From positions 23,312,802-23,372,801 of the forward strand of contig NC_045145.1 in the NCBI RefSeq assembly GCF_008831285.2: a DNA stretch of 60,000 bases, given 5' to 3'. The position numbers and the translations under genes are program-made. Under the pieces are notes generated by a model. The model saw only the letters and a list, made by a program, of their open reading frames with translations. It ran no database searches and had not been told where the DNA came from. Positions 12,001 to 22,954 of the stretch are shown here, piece after piece; the stretch's first letter is position 1, and the number at the start of each line of letters is the position of its first letter. The DNA comes from Nymphaea colorata (Eukaryota > Streptophyta > Magnoliopsida > Nymphaeales > Nymphaeaceae).

Positions 12001-13652
12001 TTTTAACAATACGTTGTTTACCTTTATAAAAAGTTTATTTTTGTATTTTAATAAGGAAATTTTGGTCATTGCATACCCCAGTGCACAAAAAGAAATAGTG
12101 CACAGGGGGGTGGCATATATAACCAGGTTCGATAGCCGCAGCCCACAAGATGAATGTGATCCACTTGTAGTCCACAAATCTTTGTGTCTTGCCTTAATCC
12201 AGTTGTTGGGCCATTAGGTCTACCTTCACTAATCCTCTTCTGATGCAGTCCATGAGGTCAATGAATATCTCATCTATAGACGTCTCTTCTGCCTGGATGG
12301 TAGCCAATTGGGCCTTAAGGCTTAGTGCATTAGCAGCAAAAACAACAGTCAACCAACCTAGCTTGTGCTCTAAAAACATGTCAACTCCACCAAAAATTGT
12401 TACCAACACGCTTGCTCAACCATAATTTTCTTTTAGATCTCCAGATAGCTAGCAGCAAAGTTGTCTATCCACACTGTTAACTGGGCTCTTCAAATGGACA
12501 CTGGTGTCAAAGACGAAGGGTTGATAGCTTCAACATGTGCGGCGCCTTGCAGGGACGATGACTGATGAGAACAGCCGTGGTATTACCTATTTTGTCGAAA
12601 GCAACTCAAGAAAGGGGCTCCATATTCAGGATCACAAGAGAGTGAATAATTAATGGAAGCAAGGGAGACAACAGACAAGTTGAAAACATGAGTCCCACCA
12701 AACAATAGGAAGAAGCAGCATTGGCCCCAGTACTTTTACTAGATTCTAATGCGCTCAACGACAGGAGGTGGCTGCCGAGAGTGTGTCATGAACAGGTTGA
12801 AACCCCTCTCTCTTCCACCTGGCCCAGTTCGAAACCTAGCTGAACTTATAGTTTCTCTCTTAAAACATAAGTGTAGTGGCTGCTATCATATGCTGTTCAA
12901 ATGAATAGTCCTCATGAGAATCAAACTGATGAGTATATGGGGAGTAGATCTTGAAACCGGCTTTCTTTCTCGAATGTTCGTTCGGTGTACCTGCACCTGG
13001 GCCAATGAAAGTGGGCAGGTGTTGAAAAGAAGGACTGATCCGTCAGTCGAGAGTCCGAGCTTTCACTAGCCCACCAGTTCCCCAGCTGCGTCACGGCCTT
13101 CAAGGGATTGTACATCTTTTTCACAAGGCCATGAGCCCATATATATCCATAATGATATGGTGTCCAATCGTGGACCGGGTGGAGATCCTTGGTGATGGTA
13201 AACAAATGTTGCTATACAGTAGTTTCTATGGAAGATTTTGGGAAGCTTAACTGAAAAGGTGAAATCTACCTACCAGAGCATGTTGAGAGCCGAATGAATC
13301 ATGCATCCAACAACTTCTGACAAGAGAGAGCGAGGGTTATCCATATGGCTGTATGGCTCCACTTCAACCTAGCAAGAAAGGGCCCCAGAGTTTGACAGCC
13401 ATGAAAAATTCGTCCCCATGGCACATCCAACCATGTGGTTATCATTGACAGGTCCCACCCTGCTTTCCAGCAATCATGTGCACATGTTAATTGAAGAAGG
13501 TAGTTCCATGCAAGGCAGAATATCATCTCCCATTAATGCAACGATGGGACCAAATGGCCCAGACCAACCATCTTCTACTGTGCTCAAATTTTATACTCAT
13601 TATAGCATCATCCACGCTGCCTTGTCCCTGCACGTTTCCAGCCAACAATTGC
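9100..13652. other. Long non-coding stretch, no gene recognised
   Basis: About 4.5 kb with only short unconserved ORFs. The minus-strand ORF at 12194-12409 has a balanced composition and could be a decayed coding piece, but I recognise no family. The part at about 10800-11100 is AT-rich with repeated TTGGATC/GATCCAAAT-like words and may be a decayed MITE; similar wording recurs at 19.5-19.75 kb. No RNA gene was seen. Confidence 0.4.
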
Positions 13653-13653
13653 T

Positions 13654-13669
13654 TCTCTCTCTCTCTCTC

Positions 13670-13737
<68 letters not shown>

Positions 13738-13754
13738 AGAGAGAGAGAGAGAGG
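13654..13754. repeat. Self-complementary compound microsatellite (CT)n-(TA)n-(GA)n
   Basis: A CT run ending CTCCTTTA is followed by an uninterrupted TA run of about 60 bases and then TAAAGAGAGA continuing as GA to GAGG. Left and right arms are reverse complements, so the whole 101-base block can fold on itself. It lies in non-coding DNA. Confidence 0.9.
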
Positions 13755-14195
13755 ACTGAGTTAGTGGATACTGACGGCTTACAACACTTGGGGAAATTCT
13801 GACATTTACAAAGGCTGTTTTGACTGTTAGAAATCAGTGCCTAGAATGCAAATTTGTTTTTCAAAGTACTTGTTTTTTTGGTCGTAGAGCGATGAGTTGA
13901 TTTGTAGGCTTTCCATCGTGCTGAATACACAGGCACCTTTGCAGCTACCACATTTTTAGCAAAAAGCAAATTGAGCACTTTAGATCAGGCGTTGGTTCAT
14001 ACATGCAAACACATCAAATAAAACCAAACCAAAGGCAGTCCGGGCAGGAGTATATCTCCAGCAAGAATAGGAGTAGACCACCACCAAACATAGACGAAGA
14101 AAGCCAACGCATTAAAAGCGCACAGGTTTGTGTTGTTGGGAGAAAACAGCTTGACTATAAGATGCATTTTTTATATATATAAGATAATATATATG

Positions 14196-14206
14196 TATAG
14201 ACAGAC

Positions 14207-14237
<31 letters not shown>

Positions 14238-14443
14238 AGCATGTCCAGTCCTGTCAGGGACTCTAAGGCCCAAAAGTTGCATCCTGTGATCCATGTAATC
14301 TTCGCTTTCAGTTTGTACCACATATACATGTGTGTGTCTATGAGAGAGAGAGAGAAGGCAGAAGCATGTCCAGTCCTATCAGAAACTGAATGCCCAAAAG
14401 TTGTATCCTGCGTGAACCATGTAAGCTGTATGCTTCGCTTTCA
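14196..14443. repeat. Duplicated segments, each headed by a GA microsatellite
   Basis: (AGAC)n(GA)n at about 14201-14236 is followed by GAAGCATGTCCAGTCCTGTC and about 75 more bases. A second (GA)n at 14341-14355 is followed by a diverged copy (GAAGCATGTCCAGTCCTATC) at about 14362-14443. Both copies contain GCCCAAAAGTTG and the word TTCGCTTTCA. The duplicated block has no recognisable coding content. Confidence 0.75.
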
Positions 14444-14699
14444 TCTTCTACCACCTCAAAACTGCCGGCGGTGTTGAATTTTGTGTGGATTCTTTGTGAA
14501 CCAGGTGCAGTGATCAGGTATAAGGTCGACCCCCCTCCATTCTGGCAAAAGGCTACTTCCCTTTCAGGACAGGCTGTAGCACTTGTGCAGTCGCATTCCA
14601 TGGCCCAGAGAAGTTCTCAACCTCTAACCTGTGCCAACATTGCCTACTCCACATTCTTTACCAGATCATTTCTGCTTGAGCCCTTGAGCTGCTTGTGAT

Positions 14700-16319
14700 G
14701 TATGTATTCTTGGAACTTGTCCCAGCTGTGTCAAAATTTGTGGCGCTCTTTCTTCCCTTTTCGTGTCGCCCAATTTTATTGTGTTTTCCAGGTAGATGTT
14801 TGACAGTTTGGGATTTAGAGTAAGTTGTCACCCATTGTTATTGAATGAGAAATAAGGCTGAATGATTGCATTACTGCCATTTCACTTAGCATGTCTGAAC
14901 TTTTAACCTCAAGAGCAATGGTGACAGTGCCTTTGTTTAATAGCTGTCAGTGGAAGTTGAGCTGTAACAGAAAGTTAAAAAGTGGGAGAATAAGCAGTGG
15001 CAGAGAAAAAAGGACCCCAGGTGAAAATTTGACATAAAAAAGAAGGGAGGTCATTGCTGTAGTAGTGTAGTATGTTTCCTACAGGAAAATAGTTCTCGTG
15101 TTTTCACTTCGTTCTTGTGACTCTTACACAGCAAGTGCATTTCAGTGCGCCTTTTCTATCAGATCAGATGGACATAGTAAAACACTGCACATCAAGTAAA
15201 AGGATTGAACCACACCTAGACTTACTTGGGGAGGCGCATTTCTTTGGGGGGGGTGGGGGAGCAGGTGGCTCAGAGCCTCAGCCTATGCATTGTCAAGCAG
15301 TGGACTGCATATTTAAGCATGGTACTGTACTGTGCCAACTGCACAGTCAATAATCTTATGAGAAAAAAAAAATTATTACAGGGCAGAAAGAAGAATCACA
15401 TTATACTTTTCAATCAAACCCACTGGACCAGGTCACAGCTTGCAACAAGAAGGTCCCTCCATCCTATACAGCAAGTGCATTTCACTGGAGGATGATACTC
15501 AAAAGTTGCAGTTCTTGTTTCTTGCTTCTCAAGTGAATGAATATTGGATGCTCACTTCAAGCCTTTCATAGAAGTGCTTTAATAGGAAAACTACAGAAGG
15601 TAGTTTGTTTTTTCGGAATTATAGGCAAAAGATATGCCCAAACAAGAAAATTTCCACAGCACACATCAGAACCATTATATGCATGACTAGTTACCTAGAA
15701 ATATTACTCTGCCATAGCATTCCTTAAAGGAAATCTTTGTACATTATTTTTTCGGATCTCCTTGACTGAAACTCATATCTTCAAATTGTGTTCCACAAGC
15801 AAGCTACAGGGGACGTAATTCACATGTTCGTTTTTTACCCTTTGAATGGCAAGATGGAATTAGGCAAACCTGTAATGATTTATTGAACTAAAACTTAATA
15901 ATCTGCAGATAAATACATATCCAACACTACGAACAGAACCAAAGGAGATCAACGAAGAGAAAAGGAAGCAATTGCATGCTTTCCATGGATGGATGACAGT
16001 TCGGTGGTTCATGAATTTTCTCCATCTATTCATGGAGAAAGATCCTTTTTACTGTCATGTAGGTGAACAACTAAAGTTTTGGACAATCTACTGCAATGGA
16101 AACCAGCTAGGGCGTTGGACATTGAGTCTGGAAGTAGTCAATTCTGAACAATAAGATGAGAGAGGCCCCTGACATATGGCAAGATATCACTGATTAAATT
16201 TCATTTATCACTTTAAAATGATTGATTTTTTACCTAGACTTACAACTGTTGAAGATCAAATTGCTTCTTATAGTACACATCTTCCAGACCACCACCCAAA
16301 AGTTTAGAATATGATTAGA
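14700..16319. other. Non-coding stretch
   Basis: No domain-bearing ORF. A G-rich run, GGGGGGGGTGGGGG, sits at about 15246-15259 and could form a quadruplex. A short repeat, ACAGCAAGTGCATTTCA, occurs near 15127 and again near 15468. Nothing else was recognised. Confidence 0.4.
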
Positions 16320-17200
16320 TTAAATGTGGAGAGCGCCAACAAGAAATATCCTTGCAGAGGGGCATGGCCTCGAGGAAATTTTTCTTCTACAAAGCGAGTA
16401 ACTTCCCTCGGCCAAATCTTGGTAGTAACTAAGCAAGAGAAGAACATGTGAAGAGCCCACATTGACATGAAAGGTCCACGGCCATGTCCATTCTATGAAG
16501 TTAACTCGTCGTGAGCTAACTACCATTTCAACTTTCATGGCAAGAAGCAAGGTAATTTCAACTTTTCCTCCACCAGCAACCTTTTTCTTATTAGCTCCCG
16601 TGGCGAACGAGCAGAGAATGTCTTGGACTCAAACAGCAAAGCTTACTAATTATCATCGAGGAGAAGACTCCAGTATTTTTTGCTCGTCTAAATTAAAGAG
16701 GTGTTGTGTGAAGTTGCAAATGTTTAATGCCTCCACTTGCAAGCGGGATGCCTGTCAAGGATTATCACACCTACTTTGAAGGTGAGCAGGTCTTCCCTTG
16801 GAATCCTCCTAATCCAATGGAGCGCCCTTCTACGCCCAAGAGTTTTGGCCAAGCAGCCACTAGATTCCCATTACCAGTGGCCTGATGCATTGTCATCCAT
16901 AGGAAGAGCCAATACTGTTGGCTCCAATCTAGATGGACCACCTGCGGAGGAACTTCGCTCGATCTATTTAGTTCCTTAGGAAATCTTTTCAGCAATCTCC
17001 CAGCTGCATTTTGCAAGCATGGACATATTCATTTTTTAGATGCTTTGTACCAAAGCCACCTCTGATTTCAGCCACAAAACCTCTTCCCTTGCCATGAGGT
17101 GGAAATATTTCTGACCATGCGATTTCTATAGAAATCGCTGAATTATTTTCCTCATGAAACTTGTTGTGGCTTGAGGAGGATGCAGACACTCCCATTTGAA
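16320..17200 (-). mobile_element. Decayed LINE, region after the reverse transcriptase
   Basis: Read on the minus strand across several frames, the sequence resembles the region between the RT and the zinc-binding end of plant LINE ORF2 proteins: QATTSFMRKIIQ, then GGFGTKHLKNMNMSMLAKCS near 17060-16990, which resembles the conserved GGLGxRxLxxMNxALLAKW block. Stops and frameshifts break it throughout. It is clearly non-functional. It does not obviously belong to the same copy as the LINE ends at 18-19 kb, although the orientation is the same. Confidence 0.55.
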
Positions 17201-17971
17201 ATGAAAGGGATATAGCTAGAAATGACTAAAGAATTGTCTGTTTGCCCACACGAAATTGACCATCAGCGTCTCTTGCTAATGTTAAACGGTGATGATCGAA
17301 ATAAAGAGAGGTCTCCATCTCAGGCAATATGTAGCAATCAGCCATAAAACATGGTTAACATCCGCATAAGGCAGGGAAAACTTTGAGCACATAGCGATGA
17401 GTATTTCCTATGTCTTTGACTGCACTTCCTTTCTATTCTGTTCTTTCGAAGAGACCATGCTACCACTCTAAGCCTCTAGCCTGCACTCGATCGATTTATG
17501 ACAATTACCAAGATTGTCTACCATAAAAGAGAGGAAAGCCCAAATAAGTGAAGGGCAGATACTCTTGGTGCCAATCCAATTGTTGATCAATTGAAAGCAC
17601 ACAGCTACTACCCAAATCAAAAGGAATCGTAGTTTATTTGCTAGGGTTGATCAACAAATTTGATCAGTTAGGAAGCCTGAAGATGAACAAAATCCTAGCT
17701 AATCTATCACTGTACCTGATTTAAAAAAAAAGGCACATGACCTGCAAAAAGGAGTGACTTTGATTTGGCAGAGCAGGTGATCAGGTAGTGTCCCTCCGGT
17801 CTATTCGATTGAACTTCCGTGATTGCAACGAAGATAAAGCGGAAAAGGGGGTTAGGTTGGCTTAACGCTTAGATCATGAAACTTATGAGTTGCAGATAAA
17901 GCCAATAAAATTTATTTTATAACGCCGTAAAATTTAATCTAGAAAAAAAAATCATTTTTGGTGTCCTAATT
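17201..17971. other. Non-coding stretch between two LINE pieces
   Basis: No gene or domain recognised. The lower part may include more of the decayed LINE seen at 16.3-17.2 kb, but no motif supports this. Confidence 0.35.
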
Positions 17972-18245
17972 TAGAGAGAGAGAGAGAGAGAGAGAGAGCC
18001 GATAAAATGGGAATATATAACAAAATTTGAGGACAAGAGGTCCCCTAAATACAAAAACAATCCGCAAAAAACAAAATTACGCAAAAAACACAAGCAGGAG
18101 GAACAAATATACAATACAATGCACAGAAAAATAGGAGAGAAGAGGAAAGACGAAACGGCACAGTCACCCAACCGCAGTCAGGCGGCGGCGCTTTAACCGA
18201 ATGGCGAACTGGATATCCCCTTGCACAAGACGAGCCACAAAATCT
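17972..18245 (-). mobile_element. LINE 3' end, copy 1 of a stack of three
   Basis: A (GA)n run (17972-17997 on the plus strand) is followed by GATAAAATGGGAATATATAA, a GGAC-AAGAG-GTCC stem-loop (18031-18043), and then the sequence shared with the LINE at 0.1-0.45 kb up to ACAAGACGAGCCACAAAATC. The copy is cut on its 5' side near 18245, where the next copy's tail begins. Confidence 0.7.
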
Positions 18246-18393
18246 GGTGAAGAGAAGAGAGAGAGAAAGAAAGTACCGATAAAATGGAAATGTATATTAA
18301 AATTTTGGGGACAAGAAGTCCCCTAGATACAAAAATTAGGGACAAAAGGTCCCCTAAATACAATAACAAACCGCATAACAAACCGCAAGACGA
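18246..18393 (-). mobile_element. LINE 3' end, copy 2 of the stack, very short
   Basis: An AGAGAGAGAAAGAAAG tail is followed by GATAAAATGGAAATGTATAT and two successive stem-loops, GGGGAC-AAGAA-GTCCCC at 18307-18323 and GGGAC-AAAAG-GTCCC at 18339-18353. It ends near CAAACCGCAAGAC, so only about 150 bases of the LINE 3' end are present. Confidence 0.65.
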
Positions 18394-19135
18394 GAGAGAG
18401 AGAGTGTGTGTGTGAGTGAGTGAGTGTGTGTGTGAGTGAGTGAGTGTGTGTGTGGATAAAATGGGAATATATAACAAAATTTAGGGACAAGAGGTCCCCT
18501 AGATACAAAAACAAACCGTAAAAATAAAAGTAAGAAGAAGAAATATATAATACAATGCCCATAAAAAGAAGAGAGGCGAGATGAGAGAGAAAAATGGTGC
18601 GGCACAGTCACCCAGTCACAGACGGACAACGGCGCTTTATCCAAATGGCAAACTGGACATCCCCTTACACAAGACGAGCCACAGAATCTGACGAAAAGAA
18701 TGTGCCCTTCAAAACCCTGTTGTTGTGCTCCTCCCAAATGCGCCACCAAGCTGAAATGAATCACGGCCTCCAAACACGACCCCCAGGAAGCAAACAGGTA
18801 GGAGGAAGGACAAAAGAGGAAAAAAAGACGAATGGATGGTGGGTTTGAAAAGCTACTAACAAGAAAAGGCCAGGTAAAAGCAAGGACACCAGAGAAGAAA
18901 ATGCACGAAGTAAAAAGATGGACCTGAGACTCAATTGCGACAAAACAAAATGAACACTGGTTAGTCAAACTGATGCCAAGGCGCTATACGTGGTCAAAAG
19001 TGTTGATGTGGCCAGTAAGAAGAAGTCAGACAAAAGCAATGGCACGAGGAGATGGGTCAAGAGACCAAAGGAAATGGGGTGGGAGCGACATGATAGAAAG
19101 ACCAAAGGAGGCCAGGTAGCAGGAAGAGAGAGAGA
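18394..19135 (-). mobile_element. LINE 3' end, copy 3 of the stack, with zinc-binding domain
   Basis: The tail here is a mixed (GA)n/(GT)n array (18394-18454), followed by GATAAAATGGGAATATATAA and a GGGAC-AAGAG-GTCCC stem-loop (18484-18498). Upstream on the element strand lie HFSLVAHLGGAQQQGFEGHI and TNQCSFCFVAIESQVHLFTS, the LINE zinc-binding region homologous to that at 0.6-0.8 kb. The copy is 5' truncated near 19135. Frameshifts are present, so it encodes nothing functional. Confidence 0.7.
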
Positions 19136-19418
19136 GAGGGAAATCATATCTATCTTTTAACCTTAGAAAAATAAAAATTCGTCAAGATAAAACAAGAAGT
19201 AACTAATAGTAAGAAAAGAAAGCGGCAAAAAACGGCATAAGGGAGCAAAATAACATAGATAAAGAGAAATCTGAGCATGTACAACAGGCAAGAGGAGGAG
19301 TAACGAGGGAAAAAGAGAGTTAGTTACAAACGAAAGTCATCTTAAAAGCAAGGTCTGTTTTCACTATACATTTAACTAAAGCGGAAATCCCCAGAATATA
19401 CCGAAAAAAAAAAGTCCT

Positions 19419-19490
19419 GTTCTTTATCTTTTTTTATTTGGTTCTTATTTTCTCGTTCTTTATCTTTTTTTATTTGGTTCTTATTTTCTC
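19419..19490. repeat. Perfect 36-bp tandem duplication
   Basis: The 36-base unit beginning GTTCTTTATCTTTTTTTATT and ending TTATTTTCTC occurs at 19419-19454 and again at 19455-19490 with no difference I can see, so it is probably recent. Confidence 0.9.
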
Positions 19491-21680
19491 CGACCAATTA
19501 ATCTTATAAATTCGTGATCCGAAAATTATATTCGAGTAGAATAGTTTTATATGTTCATAGACAATCCGCTGTAATTAAATATTGGAAAATGAAACCCTTA
19601 GAAACGGATGGACCAGATCCGAATCTGATCTAAATCCAAACCATGAAGTATCTGGTATGGCTTCAATATCTTAAATTGGATCAGATTCAAACCAAGTTCA
19701 ACTTATGTAGAACTTGGTGCATGAATTGGAATTAGATCAGGTTCATATCCACGTCAATGAACATAATGTCGCTGCTTCAGCCTCAATGGATGTATCAGCA
19801 AGGCTCTTTCTTCGTGTCCGAGCTTCACAAATACAGCAACGGAGCAAGTCAATGTAAGAAAGAAAATGGACATACATTACCACTATAAACACATTTGTAA
19901 GCGTATATTTCAAAAACTTCTTGGACGTGCAAATATGATAAGGATTACTTGCAAGTTGTCCGTAAGGCAGAAAATTCTGTTACTTGTAAGTTGGCAATTG
20001 GATCAAAATTTATTAAAGCGTAATTAGGTTAGGTGTCGTATTTGCACTATGTAAATCACATCTAATGCCTCAAATACCTTGGATCTTATATTCAGTAAAT
20101 GTATAATACGAAATGAATCCCATTTTCACTAATACACTATGTTTCCGTCCTGATTTACCCTACAAAGTCGTTAAAGCAAAGTTGTTAGGAAACATTCAAG
20201 ATGTGAATGAGTAAATTCCTTAAATTGCCGAATGGGAAACTACAAATGAAATGCACCATTGAGATGCACTAACAGTCGAAATGAAAAGAACAAGCCCGAA
20301 ATTTGTAGCTAAGGAGTACTAGTAATAAATTTTAGATTTTAAAGGAGCACTAATATGTAAATGATGAGAAAATTTGGCATAAAGTGTCAATATAAAAATA
20401 AATACTTTTGTGGGTCAATATGGGCAATTGCCCACACGCTGCTCACGCCTGCCTGCACCCCTAGAACAAGCACAAAATGAGGATAAAAACCAAAATCCGT
20501 GTCTGCTATTGCAAATCATAAGGAGATTCCCTGAAAAGTTGAGTAAATGTAACAAGCATGAAAATATTAAAGATGACCTCTTATCAACATGTCCAATGAT
20601 AATCAGGTATAAAACATCTAAAAGAAAATAAATGCAACTTTAGCCATCTGTTTCCTTCCACCAATATTTTGCAGCTGATCAATTAACATTCAGAAATTGC
20701 CTTTGAAAGTCTGCCGGAGATTCAACCGACAAGCATCTAAGTGTAGCATCGCTGGCAGTTCGACAGATTTTATCAATATGCCTGTTGCAGGCAATAGCTC
20801 TACATCAATGCAACTTTGATCAAGTGAGTACTCTGCTTCATTTCCTGTCATGGGGTTAATGACAAAGATGTAACATGAACATCTTATCTGCAGATCTTTG
20901 CCTGGCTCATTCTTTAGCGAAAGGTGATAAACTTGAATCTCCCGCCCCACACCCTACTTCTATCAATAATCAATGTCTAACCAGTACATACTTCTTGAGC
21001 CAGGGACTGTTCGGCCTGAAGTAGCTGATTTTGGTTCAGCATCTTGAGGTAGCCAAACATAGCCTCCTAGTCCTTTTCCATCGATCAGAGACGAATTCCA
21101 AGTGAATTGCCTCTGTCCACCATTTGCATGGACACTTCAGAAAAGATAAAGTGTCGGTGTCCGGCCGCATCTGATACCGACACAGACAGAGGTGGGATGC
21201 GCCATTTTCTAAACTTGAAGTGTCCAAAAAATGGGACACACCTGTTGCCCCTTCACCCTCATGGTTGTTTTCTTGCCGAGTTTTTGTGTTCTTAGTGAGT
21301 TCTTGTCACCCCATCTTGTTAATGAATTCCGATTTTGTCCTCTCTCACTCTCTCTCCCACTCTTAATCATAAGATCTCTCCCAATGTGATGGTCCTCTCT
21401 AGGCCATATTGTCTCCCTTAATCCTAGGGTTGTTTTAGTCTTTTCAAGTAGATGCCCACCCCCAATGAATTATATTATAATTATTTTTTAGGTTGAATTG
21501 TTTAATTTTTTAGTTAGAAATATTTTTTTTTAATACAAGGTCCTTAATTGAGTAGGAACAAATCGAATAACGGGGTTAATTAATAGCAATTGGCGTGGGT
21601 GAGAGAGAGATAGAAGAAGAGATTATATTTGTGAACGGAGACAGAAGAAGCTCATGTTTGCATATAGCCTCAACATATCA
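19491..21680. other. Non-coding stretch with one hAT-like end fragment
   Basis: No gene recognised. Near 20420-20460 the sequence TATGGGCAATTGCCCACAC is followed by a GC-rich tail ending in CACCCCTAG. This resembles the right part of the small hAT-like element at 48.9-49.07 kb (GTGTGGGCAAGTGCCCACAC), so it is probably a truncated relative. At 19590-19760 there are repeated GATCCAAAT/ATTGGATCAGATT words like those at 10.8-11.1 kb. Confidence 0.4.
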
Positions 21681-22191
21681 CAGATCATGCAGGTAGAAGA
21701 AGCTCATGTTTTTTGTGTTCATTCTCCACAAATAAACAAACAGAAGTTCAGAAGAATCGAAATTAGTACGCAACTTCTAGTAGTGTTGCATAAGGAACGA
21801 GCAATAATATATTACAATCACAACTTGGAGTTTCAGAAACATGTTAATTTTAGCGCCACTCCTTAAAACAAAATATTAGTACTGACAATATTGTGGTTAA
21901 CATTTACGAAAGTATGGCACCCGTCAACATAATTTACAAGCAGGACTAACGAGGTAGAAGATTGATATCAGAAAAATAACATACATATCGCAAACACAAA
22001 ACGAGAACAATGACATGAGGTGATGTACCATTACATTCAAGTTTCACAAAGACCTAGATAGCTCACATAATTAGGCCATTCTTTTATTCTTTATTACGCT
22101 GAACTGCATTGTTTGTTAGGTCGAGCTGCATCTGCTTCAGTATACATTATTATTGATGCATAAGGTTCAGCAATATGAAGCTGAAGGCCAT

Positions 22192-22833
22192 CTATGGCAG
22201 AGGACGGAAGTAACCAAAGTTGTGCACCGGAGGGTAGCCAGGAGCAGATAGATCTTCCAGAACTTCTGTTTTGTACTTCTTCCCACCCAACACTATAGTG
22301 ATAAACCGGTATGTGTAATGGCCGGTTCCGCGGTCCAGTACAAAGCAACCCGTCACAGCCTGAAACTTGAGGTTGCCATGATTCTGTTCATTGTACCTCT
22401 TCACAGCAAATTCACCAAGTTCCTTGTATTTTTGAGAAGGTTGGCAAGTAGGGTTAGGCTGCCATGTTGGAGGCTGAGGTGGCGCCACCGGAATGAAGTA
22501 ACCAAAGTTGTGCACCGGAGGGCGGCCGGGCGCAGAGAGATCTTCCAGGACTTCGGTTTTGTACTTCTCTCCACCATCAACAATGGTGAAAAAGCGGTAC
22601 GTGTAGTGGCCGGTTCCGCGGTCTAGTACATAGCAGTCCTCCACTCTTACAAACTTGAGGTGGCCGTGGTTCTGTTCGTTGTACCTGCTTACAGCAAATT
22701 CACCAAGTGCTTTGTACTTTGGGTATGGTTGGCAAGTTGGGTTATGAACCCATACAGAAGATGCAGTAGCAGGAGCCACAAGAACCATGGCCGCAATTAG
22801 GAGCAGAGCCATTGATGGAAGGAGGTGACCCAT
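22192..22833 (-). CDS. Secreted two-domain cystatin-like protein
   Basis: The 213-residue protein begins with a clear signal peptide (residues 1 to about 25: MGHLLPSMALLLIAAMVLVA then PATASS), so it should enter the secretory pathway. Two homologous domains follow, about residues 28-113 and 124-209. Each has NPTCQP, the helix motif LGEFAVxRYN (43-52 and 139-148), a Cys before VLDRGTGHYTYRF (67-81 and 163-177), GGxKYKTEVLEDLSAPG and PPVHNFGYF. The helix matches the LARFAV-type signature of plant cystatins, inhibitors of papain-like proteases. The usual QxVxG loop is not intact, and PVHNFGYF stands where the PW loop would be, so inhibition is not assured. The two Cys per domain probably form a disulfide. 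A PQPP linker joins the domains. Both domains are also recognisable as a direct DNA repeat. AATAAA signals lie at 22095-22090 and 22088-22083. Family membership is likely; function is inferred. Confidence 0.8.
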   Translation of the reverse strand: MGHLLPSMALLLIAAMVLVAPATASSVWVHNPTCQPYPKYKALGEFAVSRYNEQNHGHLKFVRVEDCYVLDRGTGHYTYRFFTIVDGGEKYKTEVLEDLSAPGRPPVHNFGYFIPVAPPQPPTWQPNPTCQPSQKYKELGEFAVKRYNEQNHGNLKFQAVTGCFVLDRGTGHYTYRFITIVLGGKKYKTEVLEDLSAPGYPPVHNFGYFRPLP

Positions 22834-22946
22834 GATGGTATGGGAAAACTACGACGTACTGTGAGTTGGCAGGGCTGGAGGAAGGGAAGCTGTAGGGAAG
22901 AAGCAATGTTGAAGAGGAGATGAGAGATGCTAATGCTTTGGGTGAT

Positions 22947-22954
22947 TATTTATA
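22947..22954 (-). promoter_or_regulatory. TATA box of the two-domain cystatin-like gene
   Basis: TATAAATA on the minus strand lies 114 bases upstream of the ATG, inside the sequence CCTATAAATAATCACC, which is conserved at the same distance upstream of the single-domain gene at 43.6 kb. This supports both genes sharing a promoter inherited by duplication. Confidence 0.75.

Noticed and set aside
12194-12409. 71-codon minus-strand frame with balanced composition
   Set aside because: No domain, no start context and no neighbours that support it; possibly a relic of a transposon but not assignable.
13418-13802. Frames ending in long Ile-Tyr repeats
   Set aside because: They only read through the TA microsatellite.
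18361-18454. CRISPR-like or regulatory array in the GAGTGAGTGTGTG repeats
   Set aside because: It is a simple GA/GT microsatellite that serves as a LINE tail; unit and spacing are not those of a spacer array.
22318-22626. Plus-strand frame opposite the cystatin-like gene
   Set aside because: A shadow of the real gene; the same shadow appears opposite the 32 kb and 43 kb copies, and it has no motif.
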